A stretch of 64,000 nt of DNA, from positions 3,273,501 through 3,337,500 of the forward strand of contig NZ_CP019437.1 of NCBI RefSeq assembly GCF_001940525.2, written 5' to 3'. Position 1 is the stretch's first letter. Each line of letters begins with the position of its first letter. Positions 29,449 to 40,500 of the stretch are shown here, in pieces. Made by a program: the position numbers and the translations under genes. The stretch is from Thioclava nitratireducens. Its GTDB lineage: Bacteria; Pseudomonadota; Alphaproteobacteria; Rhodobacterales; Rhodobacteraceae. The notes beneath the pieces were generated by a model, which saw only the letters and a program-made list of their open reading frames with translations, made no database searches and had not been told where the DNA came from.

Positions 29449-31398
29449 ATGAGACGATCCCCGAAAGAGACCGAAGTCAGCACCCGCCGCATCACGCGAC
29501 GCGGCTTGCTCTTGGGCGGCGCGCAGGCGGCGGTCGTGGCCGTGCTGGCGGCGCGGATGCGCAAGATGCAGCTCGAAGACGCCAAGCAATACCGGCTGCT
29601 GGCCGAGGGCAACTCGGTAAAAATCCGGCTGATCCCGCCCGCGCGCGGGCTGATCTTCGACCGCAACGGTGTGCTTCTGGCCGGTAATGAGCAGAATTAC
29701 CGCGTCACGATCACGCGCGAGGATACAGACGACGTCGATGCGACGCTCGCTGCGCTGCGCCGTCTGATCCCGATTACCGATGGCGATACGAAAGACATCC
29801 TGCACGATATCCGCCGCCGCCCGCCGACGACGCCGGTCACGGTGGCCGACCGCCTGACATGGGACGAGTTCTCGCGCGTCGCGGTGAACGGCCCCTCGCT
29901 GCCCGGTGTCAGCCCCGATGTCGGCCTGTCGCGCCTCTATCCGCGCCGCGAGGATTTTGGCCATGTGATCGGCTATGTCGGCCCGGTCTCGGATTACGAT
30001 CTGAGCAAGATGGAAGACCCCGATCCGCTGCTGCTGATCCCGAAATTCCAGCTCGGCAAGACCGGCATCGAGTCGAAAGAGGAAAGCGTTCTGCGCGGTC
30101 AGGCGGGCCAGCGCCGGGTCGAGGTGAACTCCGCCGGGCGCGAGATGCGCGAACTCTCGCGCGAGCCCGGCAAGCCGGGCGAGAATCTGCAACTGACGCT
30201 CGACTATCGACTGCAGAACTACGCGCTGCAGCGGTTGGAGAACGAATCCGCCGCGACCGTGGTGATGGATGTGACCAATGGCGACGTGCTGGCCTGCGCC
30301 TCCGCGCCCAGCTTCGATCCCAACCTCTTCGTGCGCGGCATCTCCGTCGCAGATTACCAGCGCCTCACGCAGGACGACCATCGGCCGCTCGCCGACAAGA
30401 CCGTCCAGGGTCTTTACCCTCCGGGCTCGACCTACAAGATGGTCACCGCACTTGCCGCGCTCGAGGCAGGGCTGGTGACGCCGGAGGAAACCATCTGGTG
30501 CCCCGGCTATGTCGAAATCGCGGGCCGCCGCTTCCACTGCTGGAAGGGCGCCGGCCACGGCCATGTGAACATGACCAAGAGCATGGAGCAGTCCTGCGAC
30601 GTCTATTACTACGAGCTTTCGCAGCGCGTCGGCATCGACAAGATGAGCGACATGGCCAAGCGCCTGGGCGTGGGCGTCCGGCCCGACCTGCCGATGTCCG
30701 CGGTGAAAGAGGGCGTGGCCCCGACCAAGGAATGGAAGCAGGAGCGCTACGGCAAGGACTGGCTGATCGGCGACACCGCGAACGCGGCGATCGGTCAGGG
30801 CTATGTTCTGGCCTCGCCGATGCATCTCGCGATCATGGCGGCGCGCATCGCCTCGGGTCGGAAGGTAGAGCCACGCCTGATCCGCGCCCGTGACGGCGTG
30901 GAGCAACCGATCCGCGTCACCGACGATCTCGGCGTGGAGAAAGCCTATCTCGACAGCGTGCGCAAAGGCATGACCGCAGTGGTGAACTCCTCGCGCGGCA
31001 CCGCGCGCGGGTCGCGCATCGCGATGAAGGAATGGAAGATGGCGGGCAAGACCGGCACCTCCCAGGTCCGCAACATCACCAAGGCCGAGCGCGCCCGTGG
31101 CGTGATCCGCAACGACCAGCTGCCGTGGAACCGTCGCGACCACGCACTCTTCGTGGCCTTCGCCCCCGTCGACAATCCGCGCTACGCCGTCTCGGTCGTG
31201 GTGGAACACGGCTCGGGCGGTTCGACGGCAGCAGCCCCGATCGCGCGCGACGTGTTGCTGTTCGCGCTGGCGGGCGGCCTGCCCCCGGACGATGCCTATC
31301 CGTCCTTCGCCCGCGCGAAGGCCAAGGAGCTGAACGAAACGCTCGATCTCGTCGATCCCGACACCGTGCAGAAGCCGCAGGAGCGATCGCGCGCATGA
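29449..31398 (+). CDS. mrdA: Penicillin-binding protein 2 (elongation transpeptidase)
   Basis: Cross-links lateral-wall peptidoglycan together with RodA. The 649 residues have a cytoplasmic start with RRITRRGLLLGGAQ, a membrane helix near 22-38, a dimerisation domain (about 60-230) and the transpeptidase domain. Its active-site motifs are STYK (S327), SCD (S382, matching the SAD of E. coli PBP2) and KTG (K534). The ATG follows mreD by 11 bases; the stop overlaps rodA (ATGA). A full-length functional enzyme is expected. Confidence 0.95.
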   Translation: MRRSPKETEVSTRRITRRGLLLGGAQAAVVAVLAARMRKMQLEDAKQYRLLAEGNSVKIRLIPPARGLIFDRNGVLLAGNEQNYRVTITREDTDDVDATLAALRRLIPITDGDTKDILHDIRRRPPTTPVTVADRLTWDEFSRVAVNGPSLPGVSPDVGLSRLYPRREDFGHVIGYVGPVSDYDLSKMEDPDPLLLIPKFQLGKTGIESKEESVLRGQAGQRRVEVNSAGREMRELSREPGKPGENLQLTLDYRLQNYALQRLENESAATVVMDVTNGDVLACASAPSFDPNLFVRGISVADYQRLTQDDHRPLADKTVQGLYPPGSTYKMVTALAALEAGLVTPEETIWCPGYVEIAGRRFHCWKGAGHGHVNMTKSMEQSCDVYYYELSQRVGIDKMSDMAKRLGVGVRPDLPMSAVKEGVAPTKEWKQERYGKDWLIGDTANAAIGQGYVLASPMHLAIMAARIASGRKVEPRLIRARDGVEQPIRVTDDLGVEKAYLDSVRKGMTAVVNSSRGTARGSRIAMKEWKMAGKTGTSQVRNITKAERARGVIRNDQLPWNRRDHALFVAFAPVDNPRYAVSVVVEHGSGGSTAAAPIARDVLLFALAGGLPPDDAYPSFARAKAKELNETLDLVDPDTVQKPQERSRA

Positions 31399-32540
31399 GT
31401 TATCTCGAGAGCAACCTCAAGACCGTCCCGGTCGGCTGGCGCAAGATCTTCTACCTGAACTGGCCGCTCGTGATCCTGCTGACGGCGGTCGCCTGCGCCG
31501 GCTTCCTGATGCTCTACTCAGTTGCGGGTGGCAATATCCACACCTGGGCCGAACCGCAGATGAAGCGCTTCGCGCTCGGCATGATCGCGATGTTCACCGT
31601 GGCCTTCGTTCCGATCTGGTTCTGGCGCAACGTCTCGGCCTTGGCCTATTTCGTGGCGCTTCTGTTGCTGGTTGCGGTGGAATTCTTCGGCGCAATCGGT
31701 ATGGGCGCACAGCGCTGGCTGGAGATCGGCCCGCTGCGCATCCAGCCTTCCGAGTTGATGAAGATCACCCTCGTGATGCTCCTCGCCGCCTATTACGATT
31801 GGCTGCCTGTCGAGAAGGTCTCGCGCCCGCTCTGGGTCTTCATCCCGGCGGTGATCATTCTCGCGCCCACCTTCCTCGTGCTGGCCCAGCCCGACCTCGG
31901 CACCGCCGTCATGCTGGTGCTTGGCGGCGCTTTCGTGATGTTCGCGGCCGGGGTGTCGTTTTGGTATTTCGGCACCGTAATCGCGCTGGTCGTGGGGTTG
32001 GTCTTCGGCGTGATGGAAAGCCGGGGCACGGAATACCAGCTACTGCACGACTACCAATACAAGCGCATCGACACCTTCCTCGATCCTGGCTCGGACCCGC
32101 TTGGCGCGGGCTACAACATCATGCAGGCGCAGATCGCGCTCGGCTCGGGTGGCTGGTCGGGGCGCGGCTTCATGCAGGGCACGCAATCGCGGCTGAACTT
32201 CCTGCCGGAGAAGCACACCGACTTCATCTTCACCACGCTCGCCGAGGAGTTCGGCTTCGTCGGCGCCTTCGGCTTGCTGATGCTTTACACCGGGATCATC
32301 GGCTTCGCCCTCTATACCGCGATGGCAACGAAGGACCGCTTCGCCTCACTCCTCAGTTTCGGGGTCGCGGGGACGTTCTTCTTCTTCTTCGCGATCAACA
32401 TGGCGATGGTGATGGGGCTGATGCCCGTCGTGGGTGTGCCCCTGCCACTGGTGAGTTACGGCGGCACCGCGATGATGATCCTGCTTGCCGCCTTCGGGTT
32501 GGTGCAAAGCGCCCATATCCATAGACCGAGGCAAAGATGA
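31395..32540 (+). CDS. mrdB: Peptidoglycan glycosyltransferase RodA
   Basis: SEDS-family polymerase that works with PBP2 in the elongasome. The 381 residues show about ten membrane segments and the family motifs GAQRWLEIGPLRIQPSELMK (about 104-123), LAQPDLGTAVML and LPEKHTDFIFTTLAEEFGF. The C-terminal GVPLPLVSYGGTAM is also typical. Coupled by four-base overlaps to mrdA upstream and to a hydroxyacid reductase downstream. Confidence 0.95.
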   Translation: MSYLESNLKTVPVGWRKIFYLNWPLVILLTAVACAGFLMLYSVAGGNIHTWAEPQMKRFALGMIAMFTVAFVPIWFWRNVSALAYFVALLLLVAVEFFGAIGMGAQRWLEIGPLRIQPSELMKITLVMLLAAYYDWLPVEKVSRPLWVFIPAVIILAPTFLVLAQPDLGTAVMLVLGGAFVMFAAGVSFWYFGTVIALVVGLVFGVMESRGTEYQLLHDYQYKRIDTFLDPGSDPLGAGYNIMQAQIALGSGGWSGRGFMQGTQSRLNFLPEKHTDFIFTTLAEEFGFVGAFGLLMLYTGIIGFALYTAMATKDRFASLLSFGVAGTFFFFFAINMAMVMGLMPVVGVPLPLVSYGGTAMMILLAAFGLVQSAHIHRPRQR

Positions 32541-33478
32541 TCCGCGTCCTTTTCGCCGACAAGCCCGAGAACTGGGGCCGTTACGAAACCCCGCTGACCG
32601 AGGCGATCGCCGCGACCGGCGTCGAGGCGCAGATCGTGCAGCCCGGCGAGAGCGACCCGGCTCAGATCGACTATGTCGTCTATTCACCGCAAGGCCCGGT
32701 GCAGGATTTCACCGCCTATACCGGCGCGAAAGCCGTACTGAATCTCTGGGCCGGGGTGGAGCGTGTCGTGGGCAACGACACCCTGACCCAGCCGCTGTGT
32801 CGGATGGTGGATGCGGGGCTGGAGCGCGGCATGGTCGAGTACGTGACCGGCCATGTGCTGCGCTATCACCTCGGAATTGACGCGACACTGGCCCAGCAGG
32901 ACGGCGTCTGGCGTCATGACGACGGCGTGCCGCCCTTGGCGCGCGACCGCTCGGTGGTGATGCTGGGTTTGGGAGCGTTGGGCAAAGCCTGCGCCGAAGC
33001 GCTGGCGGGGCTGGGCTTTGCCGTCACGGGCTGGAGCCGGACGCGGAAGGACATCCCCGGGATAACCTGCCTGAGCGGCGACGATGGGCTAGCGGAGGCG
33101 CTGTCGCGCGCCGAGATTCTCGTCTCGATCCTGCCCGACACGCCCGAAACCACCAACCTTCTGAACGCGGACACGCTGGCGCAGATGCCGAAAGGCGCAC
33201 GGCTCGTCAATCCGGGCCGCGGGACGCTGATCGACGATGACGCGCTGCTAGCGGCGCTGGATCGCGGCCAGATCGGCCACGCGACGCTCGATGTGTTCCG
33301 CGTCGAGCCTCTGCCCCCCGAGCACCCCTATTGGGCGCATCCGCAGGTGACGGTGACGCCCCATATCGCCGCCGAGAGCCGGGCCGAGACCGCCTCCGAA
33401 GTGATCGCCGAAAATATCCGGAGGGGCGAGGCGGGCGAGCCGTTCCTCTATCTCGTGGATCGCTCGCGCGGCTATTGA
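32537..33478 (+). CDS. ghrA: Glyoxylate/hydroxypyruvate reductase-type 2-hydroxyacid dehydrogenase
   Basis: 313 residues of the D-isomer-specific 2-hydroxyacid dehydrogenase family, closest in layout to GhrA. The nucleotide loop is VMLGLGALGKACAEAL (about 141-156) and the catalytic residues are Arg in NPGRGTLIDD, Glu in FRVEPLP and His in VTPHIAAE. NADPH preference is suggested by WSRTRK after the second strand. It overlaps rodA by four bases, a tight link between a metabolic enzyme and the shape operon that may be only transcriptional. Confidence 0.85.
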   Translation: MIRVLFADKPENWGRYETPLTEAIAATGVEAQIVQPGESDPAQIDYVVYSPQGPVQDFTAYTGAKAVLNLWAGVERVVGNDTLTQPLCRMVDAGLERGMVEYVTGHVLRYHLGIDATLAQQDGVWRHDDGVPPLARDRSVVMLGLGALGKACAEALAGLGFAVTGWSRTRKDIPGITCLSGDDGLAEALSRAEILVSILPDTPETTNLLNADTLAQMPKGARLVNPGRGTLIDDDALLAALDRGQIGHATLDVFRVEPLPPEHPYWAHPQVTVTPHIAAESRAETASEVIAENIRRGEAGEPFLYLVDRSRGY

Positions 33479-33560
33479 GCGCAGGGGGCGCTGCACCGCT
33501 CTCGTGCCCTTCGCGTGCGCTTCGGACGTTCGACAGGGCGTCCTTGCTGATCCCGACTCA

Positions 33561-33590
33561 TCCCCCGGTATATTTACGCCAAGAAGAAGA
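33561..33590 (+). repeat. Intergenic repeat, copy 1
   Basis: CCCCCGGTATATTTACGCC followed by AAGAAGAAGA. The block TATTT-x-CGCCAAG-x-x-GAAG recurs at 62305-62322 in another intergenic gap. It lies just past the hisG stop. Confidence 0.5.
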
Positions 33591-34292
33591 TCAGAGCGTG
33601 GGCGCGTCGAGACCGAGCTGCTTCGCGAGATCCGCGAGGCGGGTTTCCTTGCCAGACCAGTCGGCGGCGCGCGATGCGAACAGCGTCGCCTGAGACTGGT
33701 GGATCAACCCGTCTGAGAGGATCTTCAGGTGGTTCGCGCGCAGCGTCTCCCCGCTGGAGGTGATGTCGGCCACGGCCTCGGCAGTGAGGTTCGCGATGGT
33801 CCCCTCGGTCGCGCCTTGGCTGTCGACAAGCTGCCAGTCGGCTACGCCTTCGCGGGTCAGGAATTCACGCACCAGCCGGTGATATTTGGTGGCGATCCGC
33901 AGGCGGAAGCCGTGGGTGGCGCGGAAGCGGTGGGCGGCGGCGTCGAGGTCTTCGAGGCTGTCCACGTCCGACCAGCAGTCCGGCACCGCAATGATCAGAT
34001 CGGCATGGCCGAAGCCCATCGGCGCGAGATCGGCGACCTGGCTTTCCCAATCGGCGAGCTTCTCGCGCACGAGATCGGAGCCGGTGACGCCCAGATGGAT
34101 ACGCCCCGCCGCCAGTTCGCGCGGAATCTCTCCGGCCGACAGGAGCACGAGCTGCACGCCGTCCGCCCCTTCGACCGCACCGGCATATTCACGCTCGGAC
34201 CCGGTGCGCTTTAGCGTGATGCCGCGCTCCGCGAACCAGTCGAAGGTCTTCTCCATCAGACGCCCTTTGGAGGGCACGCCGAGTTTGATCAT
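33591..34292 (-). CDS. hisG: ATP phosphoribosyltransferase, short form
   Basis: First enzyme of histidine synthesis, joining ATP and PRPP. At 233 residues it is the short HisG form, which needs the HisZ regulatory subunit; hisZ is the adjacent upstream gene. Motifs include GVPSKGRLMEKTFDWF (5-20), GVTGSDLVRE (about 73-82) and DITSSGETLRANHLK near 185-199. The ATG overlaps the hisZ stop by four bases. An intergenic repeat follows its stop. Confidence 0.95.
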   Translation of the reverse strand: MIKLGVPSKGRLMEKTFDWFAERGITLKRTGSEREYAGAVEGADGVQLVLLSAGEIPRELAAGRIHLGVTGSDLVREKLADWESQVADLAPMGFGHADLIIAVPDCWSDVDSLEDLDAAAHRFRATHGFRLRIATKYHRLVREFLTREGVADWQLVDSQGATEGTIANLTAEAVADITSSGETLRANHLKILSDGLIHQSQATLFASRAADWSGKETRLADLAKQLGLDAPTL

Positions 34293-35359
34293 GCTTGCGC
34301 CTCCAGATCGGCCATCAACCCTGCACGGATCACGCCGCCCACGGCGGGGATTTCGCGCCCCTGCCCCAATTGCCGGGTCAGCGCGTCGTAGCGTCCTCCG
34401 GAGGCGACCGGCGGAAGTGCCGGATCGGCGGCGGTGAAGGTAAAGACGAAGCCGTCGTAGTATTCCATGGTCGAGCGACCGTGGCTCGCGTCGAAATTGA
34501 TCGCAGCGAGGTCGATGCCGCGGGTGGCAAGCGCGTCGAGCCGCTTTTCGAGCCGCGCGATGGCGGGTTCGATCGCTTGGATGCCGAGAGCGCGCAGCGC
34601 GGCAGGCGCCTGATCGGCGGCGCAGCGCAGCTCGGCGAGCTTGCCCATCGCGGCGACCGCGTCGGTCGGGATCGGCGCAGCAGCGGCATCGGCGGCGAGC
34701 GTGGCGATCCGCGCCTCCATCTCTTCGCGCGAGCGCAGCCCGATCCAAGGCGCGCCGGAGCGTTGGCCGCTCAGCAGATCGGCGCGGGCTTTGGGCACCT
34801 CGACCTGCCCCGAATAACGCGCGAGCAGATGCTGGAACCGCTTGGGGCGCCAGATATGGCGGGCGAGCGCGGCCTTGCGCTCGGGCATCGTGTCCAGCCC
34901 GTCGACGGCGGCGCGCAGCAGGCCCATATCCCCGATCGTGGCGGACAGGTTCAGCTTCGCGAGCATATCCGAGAACAGCGCGAAGACTTCTGCATCTGCG
35001 GCATCGGGGTCGGCGCGGTCGAAGATTTCGAACCCGGCCTGAAAATACTCATTGGCGCGCGCGGCGCCGCGATGATCCTGACGGCGGAACACCTCGCCCG
35101 CATAGGCGTAGCGCGCAGGCTCGGCGCCATTGGCCATGTGCTCCTGCACGACCGGCACGGTGAAATCCGGGCGCAACATCATCTCGCCGCGCAGCGGGTC
35201 GGCGGTGACATAGGCGCGGGCGCGGATATCCTCGCCGTAAAGGTCGAGAAGCGCCTCGGCGGGTTGCAGGATATCGGGCGTGACCTCGACCGCACCCGCT
35301 TTGAGGAATTGCTCCAGCAGACGTCCTGCCTGTGCCCGCGCTTGCGCCTTGTCCGCCAT
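34289..35359 (-). CDS. hisZ: ATP phosphoribosyltransferase regulatory subunit HisZ
   Basis: Catalytically inert relative of histidyl-tRNA synthetase that activates short HisG and gives it histidine feedback. The 356 residues keep the class II core, including LRPDFTVPVVQEHMA, EVFRRQDHRGAARANEYFQA and VASGGRYDALTRQLG, but lack the anticodon-binding domain. The start shares one base with the hisS stop (TGATG), and the end overlaps hisG by four bases. An in-frame start 90 bases earlier would lie inside hisS. Confidence 0.94.
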   Translation of the reverse strand: MADKAQARAQAGRLLEQFLKAGAVEVTPDILQPAEALLDLYGEDIRARAYVTADPLRGEMMLRPDFTVPVVQEHMANGAEPARYAYAGEVFRRQDHRGAARANEYFQAGFEIFDRADPDAADAEVFALFSDMLAKLNLSATIGDMGLLRAAVDGLDTMPERKAALARHIWRPKRFQHLLARYSGQVEVPKARADLLSGQRSGAPWIGLRSREEMEARIATLAADAAAAPIPTDAVAAMGKLAELRCAADQAPAALRALGIQAIEPAIARLEKRLDALATRGIDLAAINFDASHGRSTMEYYDGFVFTFTAADPALPPVASGGRYDALTRQLGQGREIPAVGGVIRAGLMADLEAQA

Positions 35360-36861
35360 CACTCGGCCCCATAGCGCGCAAGAATTTCTTGCACTTTTGC
35401 GACCATTTCCGCGGTCGGAACCTCGAATTGCGCCGGTTGGGATTTCCATTCTTCAACCGTCGCGTCCTGCGCAATCTTCGCGCCGAGGATCAGATCCTTG
35501 ATCTGAACGACGCCGCGTTCGGCCTCGTCCGAGCCTTGGATGATCGCCACCGGGCTTTCGCGTTTATCGGCATATTTCAACTGGTTGCCGAAGTTCTTCG
35601 GGTTGCCCAGATAGACCTCGGCGCGCAGCCCTGCCCCGCGCAGCGTCGACGCCAGCGCCATGTATTCTGCCATCCGGTCGCGATCCATCACGGTCACGAC
35701 GACCGGGCCCTGAGCAGAGCCGCCGATGCGGCCCTTGGCGCGCAGCGCGGCCAGAAGGCGGTCGACGCCGATCGAGACGCCGGTGGCAGGAACGACCTGA
35801 CCGGTGAAGCGCTTGACGAGGTCGTCATAGCGCCCGCCACCTGCGACCGAGCCGAATTGCCGCGGTCGGCCCTTTTCGTCGGTGATCTCGAAGGTCAGTT
35901 CGGCTTCGAAAACCGGGCCGGTATAATAGCCCAGCCCCCGCACGACCGACGGATCGATCACGATGCGGTCGGGGCCGTAGCCCTGCGCGTCGAGAAGCGA
36001 CGCGATCTGCTCCAGTTCATCCACGCCTTCCGCACCCAGCGCAGAGCCTTCGACCAGCTCGCGCAGCCGCGCGACGGTGGTGGCGTTGTCTTCGCGCTTG
36101 GCCTCCATGAAGCCCATGACCGTATCGGCCTGTGCTTCGGACAGCCCCGCACCCTTGGTGAAGTCGCCGGAGGCGTCCAGACGCCCCTCGCCCATCAGAA
36201 GGCGCACGCCCTCCTCGCCGAACTTGTCGAACTTGTCGATCGCGCGGAGAACGATGCCGCGCTCTTCCTCGAACTTCGTGGGATCGGCCGGGTCGAGAAC
36301 GCCCGCGACTTCCATCACACCGTTCAGAACCTTGCGGTTGTTCACCCGCACGACGTAATCGCCGCGCGGAATGCCGACGGCTTCGAGCGCGTCCGAAAGC
36401 ATCCCGCAAATCTCGGCATCGGCGGCCACCGAGGGCGCGCCCACGGTATCGGCATCGCATTGATAGAACTGGCGGAACCGGCCCGGGCCGGGCTTTTCGT
36501 TGCGCCAGACGGGCCCCATCGTGAAGCGACGATAGGGTGTCGGCAGATCGTTGCGGTATTGCGCCGCGACGCGGGCCAGCGGCGCCGTCATGTCGTAGCG
36601 CAGCGCCAGCCACTTGCCGTCGTCTTCCTCCTGCCACGCGAAGACGCCCGCATTCGGGCGGTCCACATCGGGTAGGTATTTGCCCAGTGCCTCGACCGTC
36701 TCGATGGCCGAGGTTTCCAGCGCCTCGAAGCCATGCGTGCGATAGACCTCTGCGATCTTCGCCAGCATATCGGCGCGCTCGGTCACCTCCGTGCCGAAAT
36801 AGTCGCGGAAGCCCTTCGGAGTCTCGGCCTTGGGACGGGGCTGCTTTTTCTGTTTCGCCAT
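35359..36861 (-). CDS. hisS: Histidyl-tRNA synthetase
   Basis: Charges tRNA-His. The 500-residue class II synthetase has motif 1 near 40-60, motif 2 as [20 protein letters not shown] (about 113-132), the histidine-specific [16 protein letters not shown] and motif 3 [13 protein letters not shown]. The anticodon-binding domain is C-terminal. It is about 75 residues longer than the E. coli enzyme and its motif 2 loop ([13 protein letters not shown]) differs from the common RxERPQxGRxRQFHQ. This resembles the separate HisRS group of many alphaproteobacteria. First gene of hisS-hisZ-hisG. Confidence 0.95.
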   Translation of the reverse strand: MAKQKKQPRPKAETPKGFRDYFGTEVTERADMLAKIAEVYRTHGFEALETSAIETVEALGKYLPDVDRPNAGVFAWQEEDDGKWLALRYDMTAPLARVAAQYRNDLPTPYRRFTMGPVWRNEKPGPGRFRQFYQCDADTVGAPSVAADAEICGMLSDALEAVGIPRGDYVVRVNNRKVLNGVMEVAGVLDPADPTKFEEERGIVLRAIDKFDKFGEEGVRLLMGEGRLDASGDFTKGAGLSEAQADTVMGFMEAKREDNATTVARLRELVEGSALGAEGVDELEQIASLLDAQGYGPDRIVIDPSVVRGLGYYTGPVFEAELTFEITDEKGRPRQFGSVAGGGRYDDLVKRFTGQVVPATGVSIGVDRLLAALRAKGRIGGSAQGPVVVTVMDRDRMAEYMALASTLRGAGLRAEVYLGNPKNFGNQLKYADKRESPVAIIQGSDEAERGVVQIKDLILGAKIAQDATVEEWKSQPAQFEVPTAEMVAKVQEILARYGAE

Positions 36862-36936
36862 CGGCTTGCACCTGATCTTATCTCGCGCGAGGGTGTAGCC
36901 CAAGGGGCAGGCCCCGGCAAGCAATAGGAACGGCAG

Positions 36937-37143
36937 ATGCAGGAACGGCTCGAACGGGCGGAAGAACAGATCGCCTATCTGACGCAAACGGTGGACGAGT
37001 TGTCCGATGTCATCGTCGCGCAGGCCCGTCAGATCGAACGGCTGGAGCGGCATCTGGGCCTGCTGATGGAGCGCGAGGCCGAGCGCGAATATGACAGCGG
37101 CGGCTCTATCCCTCTGGCCGATCAGAAACCACCGCACTGGTAA
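36937..37143 (+). CDS. slyX: SlyX family protein
   Basis: 68 residues, almost entirely coiled coil (about 1-48, [20 protein letters not shown] and [15 protein letters not shown]), ending with the family's proline-histidine tail KPPHW. The biochemical role of SlyX is unknown. AGGAA precedes the ATG. The stop TAA overlaps the next ATG by one base (TAATG), so the downstream membrane protein is coupled to it. Confidence 0.85.
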   Translation: MQERLERAEEQIAYLTQTVDELSDVIVAQARQIERLERHLGLLMEREAEREYDSGGSIPLADQKPPHW

Positions 37144-37568
37144 TGGACGCGGCGCTCTGGGGGCTAAACGGTGTTTTCGTGAGTGCGCAGGCGCTCATCT
37201 ACACCGCTTTGCTGGTCTGGCCCCCGGGCATCGACCTCCGTTCGACGATCGATCGGTTCGAGCTGTGGCAGGGAAGCGGCATCCTCGCGATGCAGGTCTT
37301 CTTCGCCGTGCCGCTGATGAGCGCGCTGATCTGGCAGACGCGCGCCCATCGGCAGACGATGTTTCTGGTTTCGTTGAGTTTCCTCGCAACAGGGCTGCTG
37401 GGTGCGGCCGCGTGGCTGGAGATGGGCATGATCTCCGGTGCGGTGCGCGACGGGATCAACGAGCCCGATCTGCTGCGCGGCGTGGCACTGTTGCGCTGGG
37501 GCGAGTTCGCCACCGCCCTGGCCGCCGCGATCACGCTGCGGCTGGCATGGGTGGCGCGCAGCCTGTGA
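37143..37568 (+). CDS. Membrane protein of unknown function
   Basis: 141 residues with four hydrophobic segments at about 8-26, 45-62, 75-97 and 118-137 separated by short polar loops. It is translationally coupled to slyX and converges on dnaE with only three bases between the stops. I do not recognise the family; it is not an obvious transporter or enzyme. Confidence 0.72.
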   Translation: MDAALWGLNGVFVSAQALIYTALLVWPPGIDLRSTIDRFELWQGSGILAMQVFFAVPLMSALIWQTRAHRQTMFLVSLSFLATGLLGAAAWLEMGMISGAVRDGINEPDLLRGVALLRWGEFATALAAAITLRLAWVARSL

Positions 37569-37571
37569 GGC

Positions 37572-40500
37572 TCAGACCTCTTCGACCTCGCTGACCCCGC
37601 GCAGGCTGCGCAGCGCTCCTTTCACCTGCGCATTGACCGGCGCCTCGGGCATCGCGGTGATCTGGTAGCGGCAGCCGCGCTCGTTGTCATAGACCATGAA
37701 GCTGATCGGCCCGCGCGAATGGACCTTCCCTTCGCGGGCGACCCGCTCGACGAGGCTCGCCACCGAGGCGACCGCATCATTGTCGTCGATATGCACCAGC
37801 AGCCCGGAGGAGCCCGCATCCGCCGTCGCCTTGTCCACGGTCTGCGCCGCGTTGGCGACCATGCGCACCGACTCGCCATCCACCTCGACCTTCACGGTCA
37901 GCACCAGAAGGTTACCGGTTTCCAGCACGTCGCGGCAGGCTTCCAGCGCCTCCGACCAGAAAGCCACCTCGTAGGGGCCCGAGGCATCCGACAGCGCGAC
38001 GAAGGCGAAGCGGTTGCCCTTGGCGGATTTCTTCTCGCGCACCGAGGCGACCTCGCCCGCGATCTTGGTGACGAAGGGACCGCCCACGGCCTTTTGCTGC
38101 ACCTCTTCCCAGCTCAGCACCTTCTTGCGCTTGAGCGCGGGCAGGTAATCCTCGATCGGGTGGCCCGAGAGGTAGAAGCCGATGGCTTTGTGTTCCTCGG
38201 CCAGACGCTCGCCCGGCAGCCAGTCGTCGGTATCGGCCAGACGCGGCGGCGGCAGATCGTCGCCCGCCTCGCCGAACAGCGACACCTGCGCCGACTCGCG
38301 CGCCTCGATCACCGCGCCCGACCACGCCATCAGCGATTCCAGCGACTCGAAGACGCGCTTGCGGTTCGGATCGAGCAGATCGAAAGCCCCGGCCCGCGCC
38401 AGCATCTCGAGCGGGCGTTTACCGACGCGCTTCATGTCGACACGCCGCGCGAAATCGAACAGATCCTTGAACGGCTCGTCGCCGCGCGCGGTCACGATCA
38501 TCTGCATCGCGTCCACGCCCACATTCTTCAGCGCGCCCAGCGCGTAGACCAGCTTCTGATCGACCACGTCAAAGGTCGAGAGCGAACGGTTCACGCAAGG
38601 CGGAATGATCTCGATCCCCAGCTTCTTCTGCACCTCGTCGGCATAGATCGCGAGCTTGTCGGTCAGATGAATATCGCAGTTCATCACGCCGCCCATGAAC
38701 TCGACCGCGTGGTTCGCCTTCAGCCAGCCGGTGTAATAGGACACCACCGCATAAGCCGCTGCGTGGGATTTGTTGAAGCCGTAGTTGGCGAATTTCTCCA
38801 GAAGGTCGAACACCTCGGAGGCCTTCTTCTTGTCGACCCCGTTCTTGGCCGCGCCCGCCTCGAATTTCGGACGCTCGGCGTCCATCGCCTCCTTGATCTT
38901 CTTACCCATCGCGCGACGGAGAAGGTCCGCGCCGCCAAGCGAGTAACCCGCCATGACCTGCGCGATTTGCATCACCTGCTCCTGATAGACGATGATGCCC
39001 TGCGTCTCTTCGAGGATATGGTCGATGGTCGGATGCACCGAAGTGATCTCGCGCAGACCGTTCTTCACCTCGCAATAGACCGGGATGTTCTCCATCGGAC
39101 CCGGGCGATAGAGCGCCACCAGCGCCACGATGTCCTCGATACAGGTAGGCTTCATCTGGCGCAGCGCCGATTTCATACCCTCCGATTCCACCTGGAACAC
39201 CGCGACCGTCTTCGCGTCCGCGTAAAGCTTGTAGGTCTTCGGATCATCCAGCGGAATCGCGTTGATGTGGTTTTCCGCGCCCTCGGCGGGCTCGTAAAGC
39301 TGGTTGCCGGCGGCATCGACATGCAGCGGCCGGCCGGATTTGAAAATCAGTTCCATCGCCGAGCGGATCACCGTCAGCGTCTTCAGGCCGAGGAAGTCGA
39401 ACTTCACCAGACCCGCCTGCTCGACCCATTTCATGTTGAACTGGGTCGCGGGCATGTCCGAGCGCGGATCCTGATAGAGCGGCACCAGCTCGTCGATCGG
39501 ACGGTCGCCGATCACGACGCCCGCCGCGTGGGTCGAGGCGTTGCGCAGCAGGCCTTCGATCGCCTTCGCGTAATCGAGAAGCCGCGCCACGACCTCTTCG
39601 TTGCGGGCCGCCTCGCGCAGACGCGGCTCGTCGGCCAGCGCCTTCTCGATGCTGACGGGCTTCACGCCTTCGACCGGGATCAGCTTCGACAGCTTGTCGA
39701 CCTGGCCGTAGGACATCTGCAACACGCGCCCCACGTCGCGCACGGCGGCCTTCGACAGAAGCGCACCGAAGGTGATGATCTGGCCCACCTTCTCGCGCCC
39801 GTATTTCTTCTGCACGTATTGGATCACCTCCTCGCGGCGATCCATGCAGAAGTCGATGTCGAAGTCCGGCATCGAAACACGTTCCGGGTTGAGGAAGCGT
39901 TCGAACAGCAGCGAATAGCGCAGCGGATCAAGGTCGGTGATGGTAAGAGCGTAGGCGACCAGCGAACCTGCACCCGAGCCGCGCCCCGGCCCGACCGGAA
40001 TGTCGTGATCCTTGGCCCATTTGATGAAGTCGGCAACGATCAGGAAGTAGCCCGGGAAACCCATCTGCTCGATGATGTCGAGTTCGAATTTCAGCCGCGC
40101 CTCGTAATCCTCGACCGGCGCTGCATGCGGGATCACGTCGAGGCGGTTGCGCAACCCGTCCCACGCCTGACGCCGCAGTTCCTCGACCTCGTCATCGGCG
40201 AATTTCGGCAGGATCGGTGCCCGCTTGTAGGTCGAGAAGGCGCAGCGTTTCGCGATCTCGACCGTGTTCTCCACCGCTTCGGGCAGATCGGCGAAGAGCG
40301 CGACCATCTCGCCTTCGGACTTGAAATAATGCTGCGGGGTCAGACGGCGGCGCGGCTCGATCTGATCGACATAGGCGCCCTCCGCGATACAGATCATCGC
40401 GTCATGGGCCTCGTAAATCTCGGGCTTCGGGAAATAGACGTCGTTGGTCGCGACCAGCGGCAGACCCAGCTCGTAGGCCCATTCGACGAACGGCCGCTCG

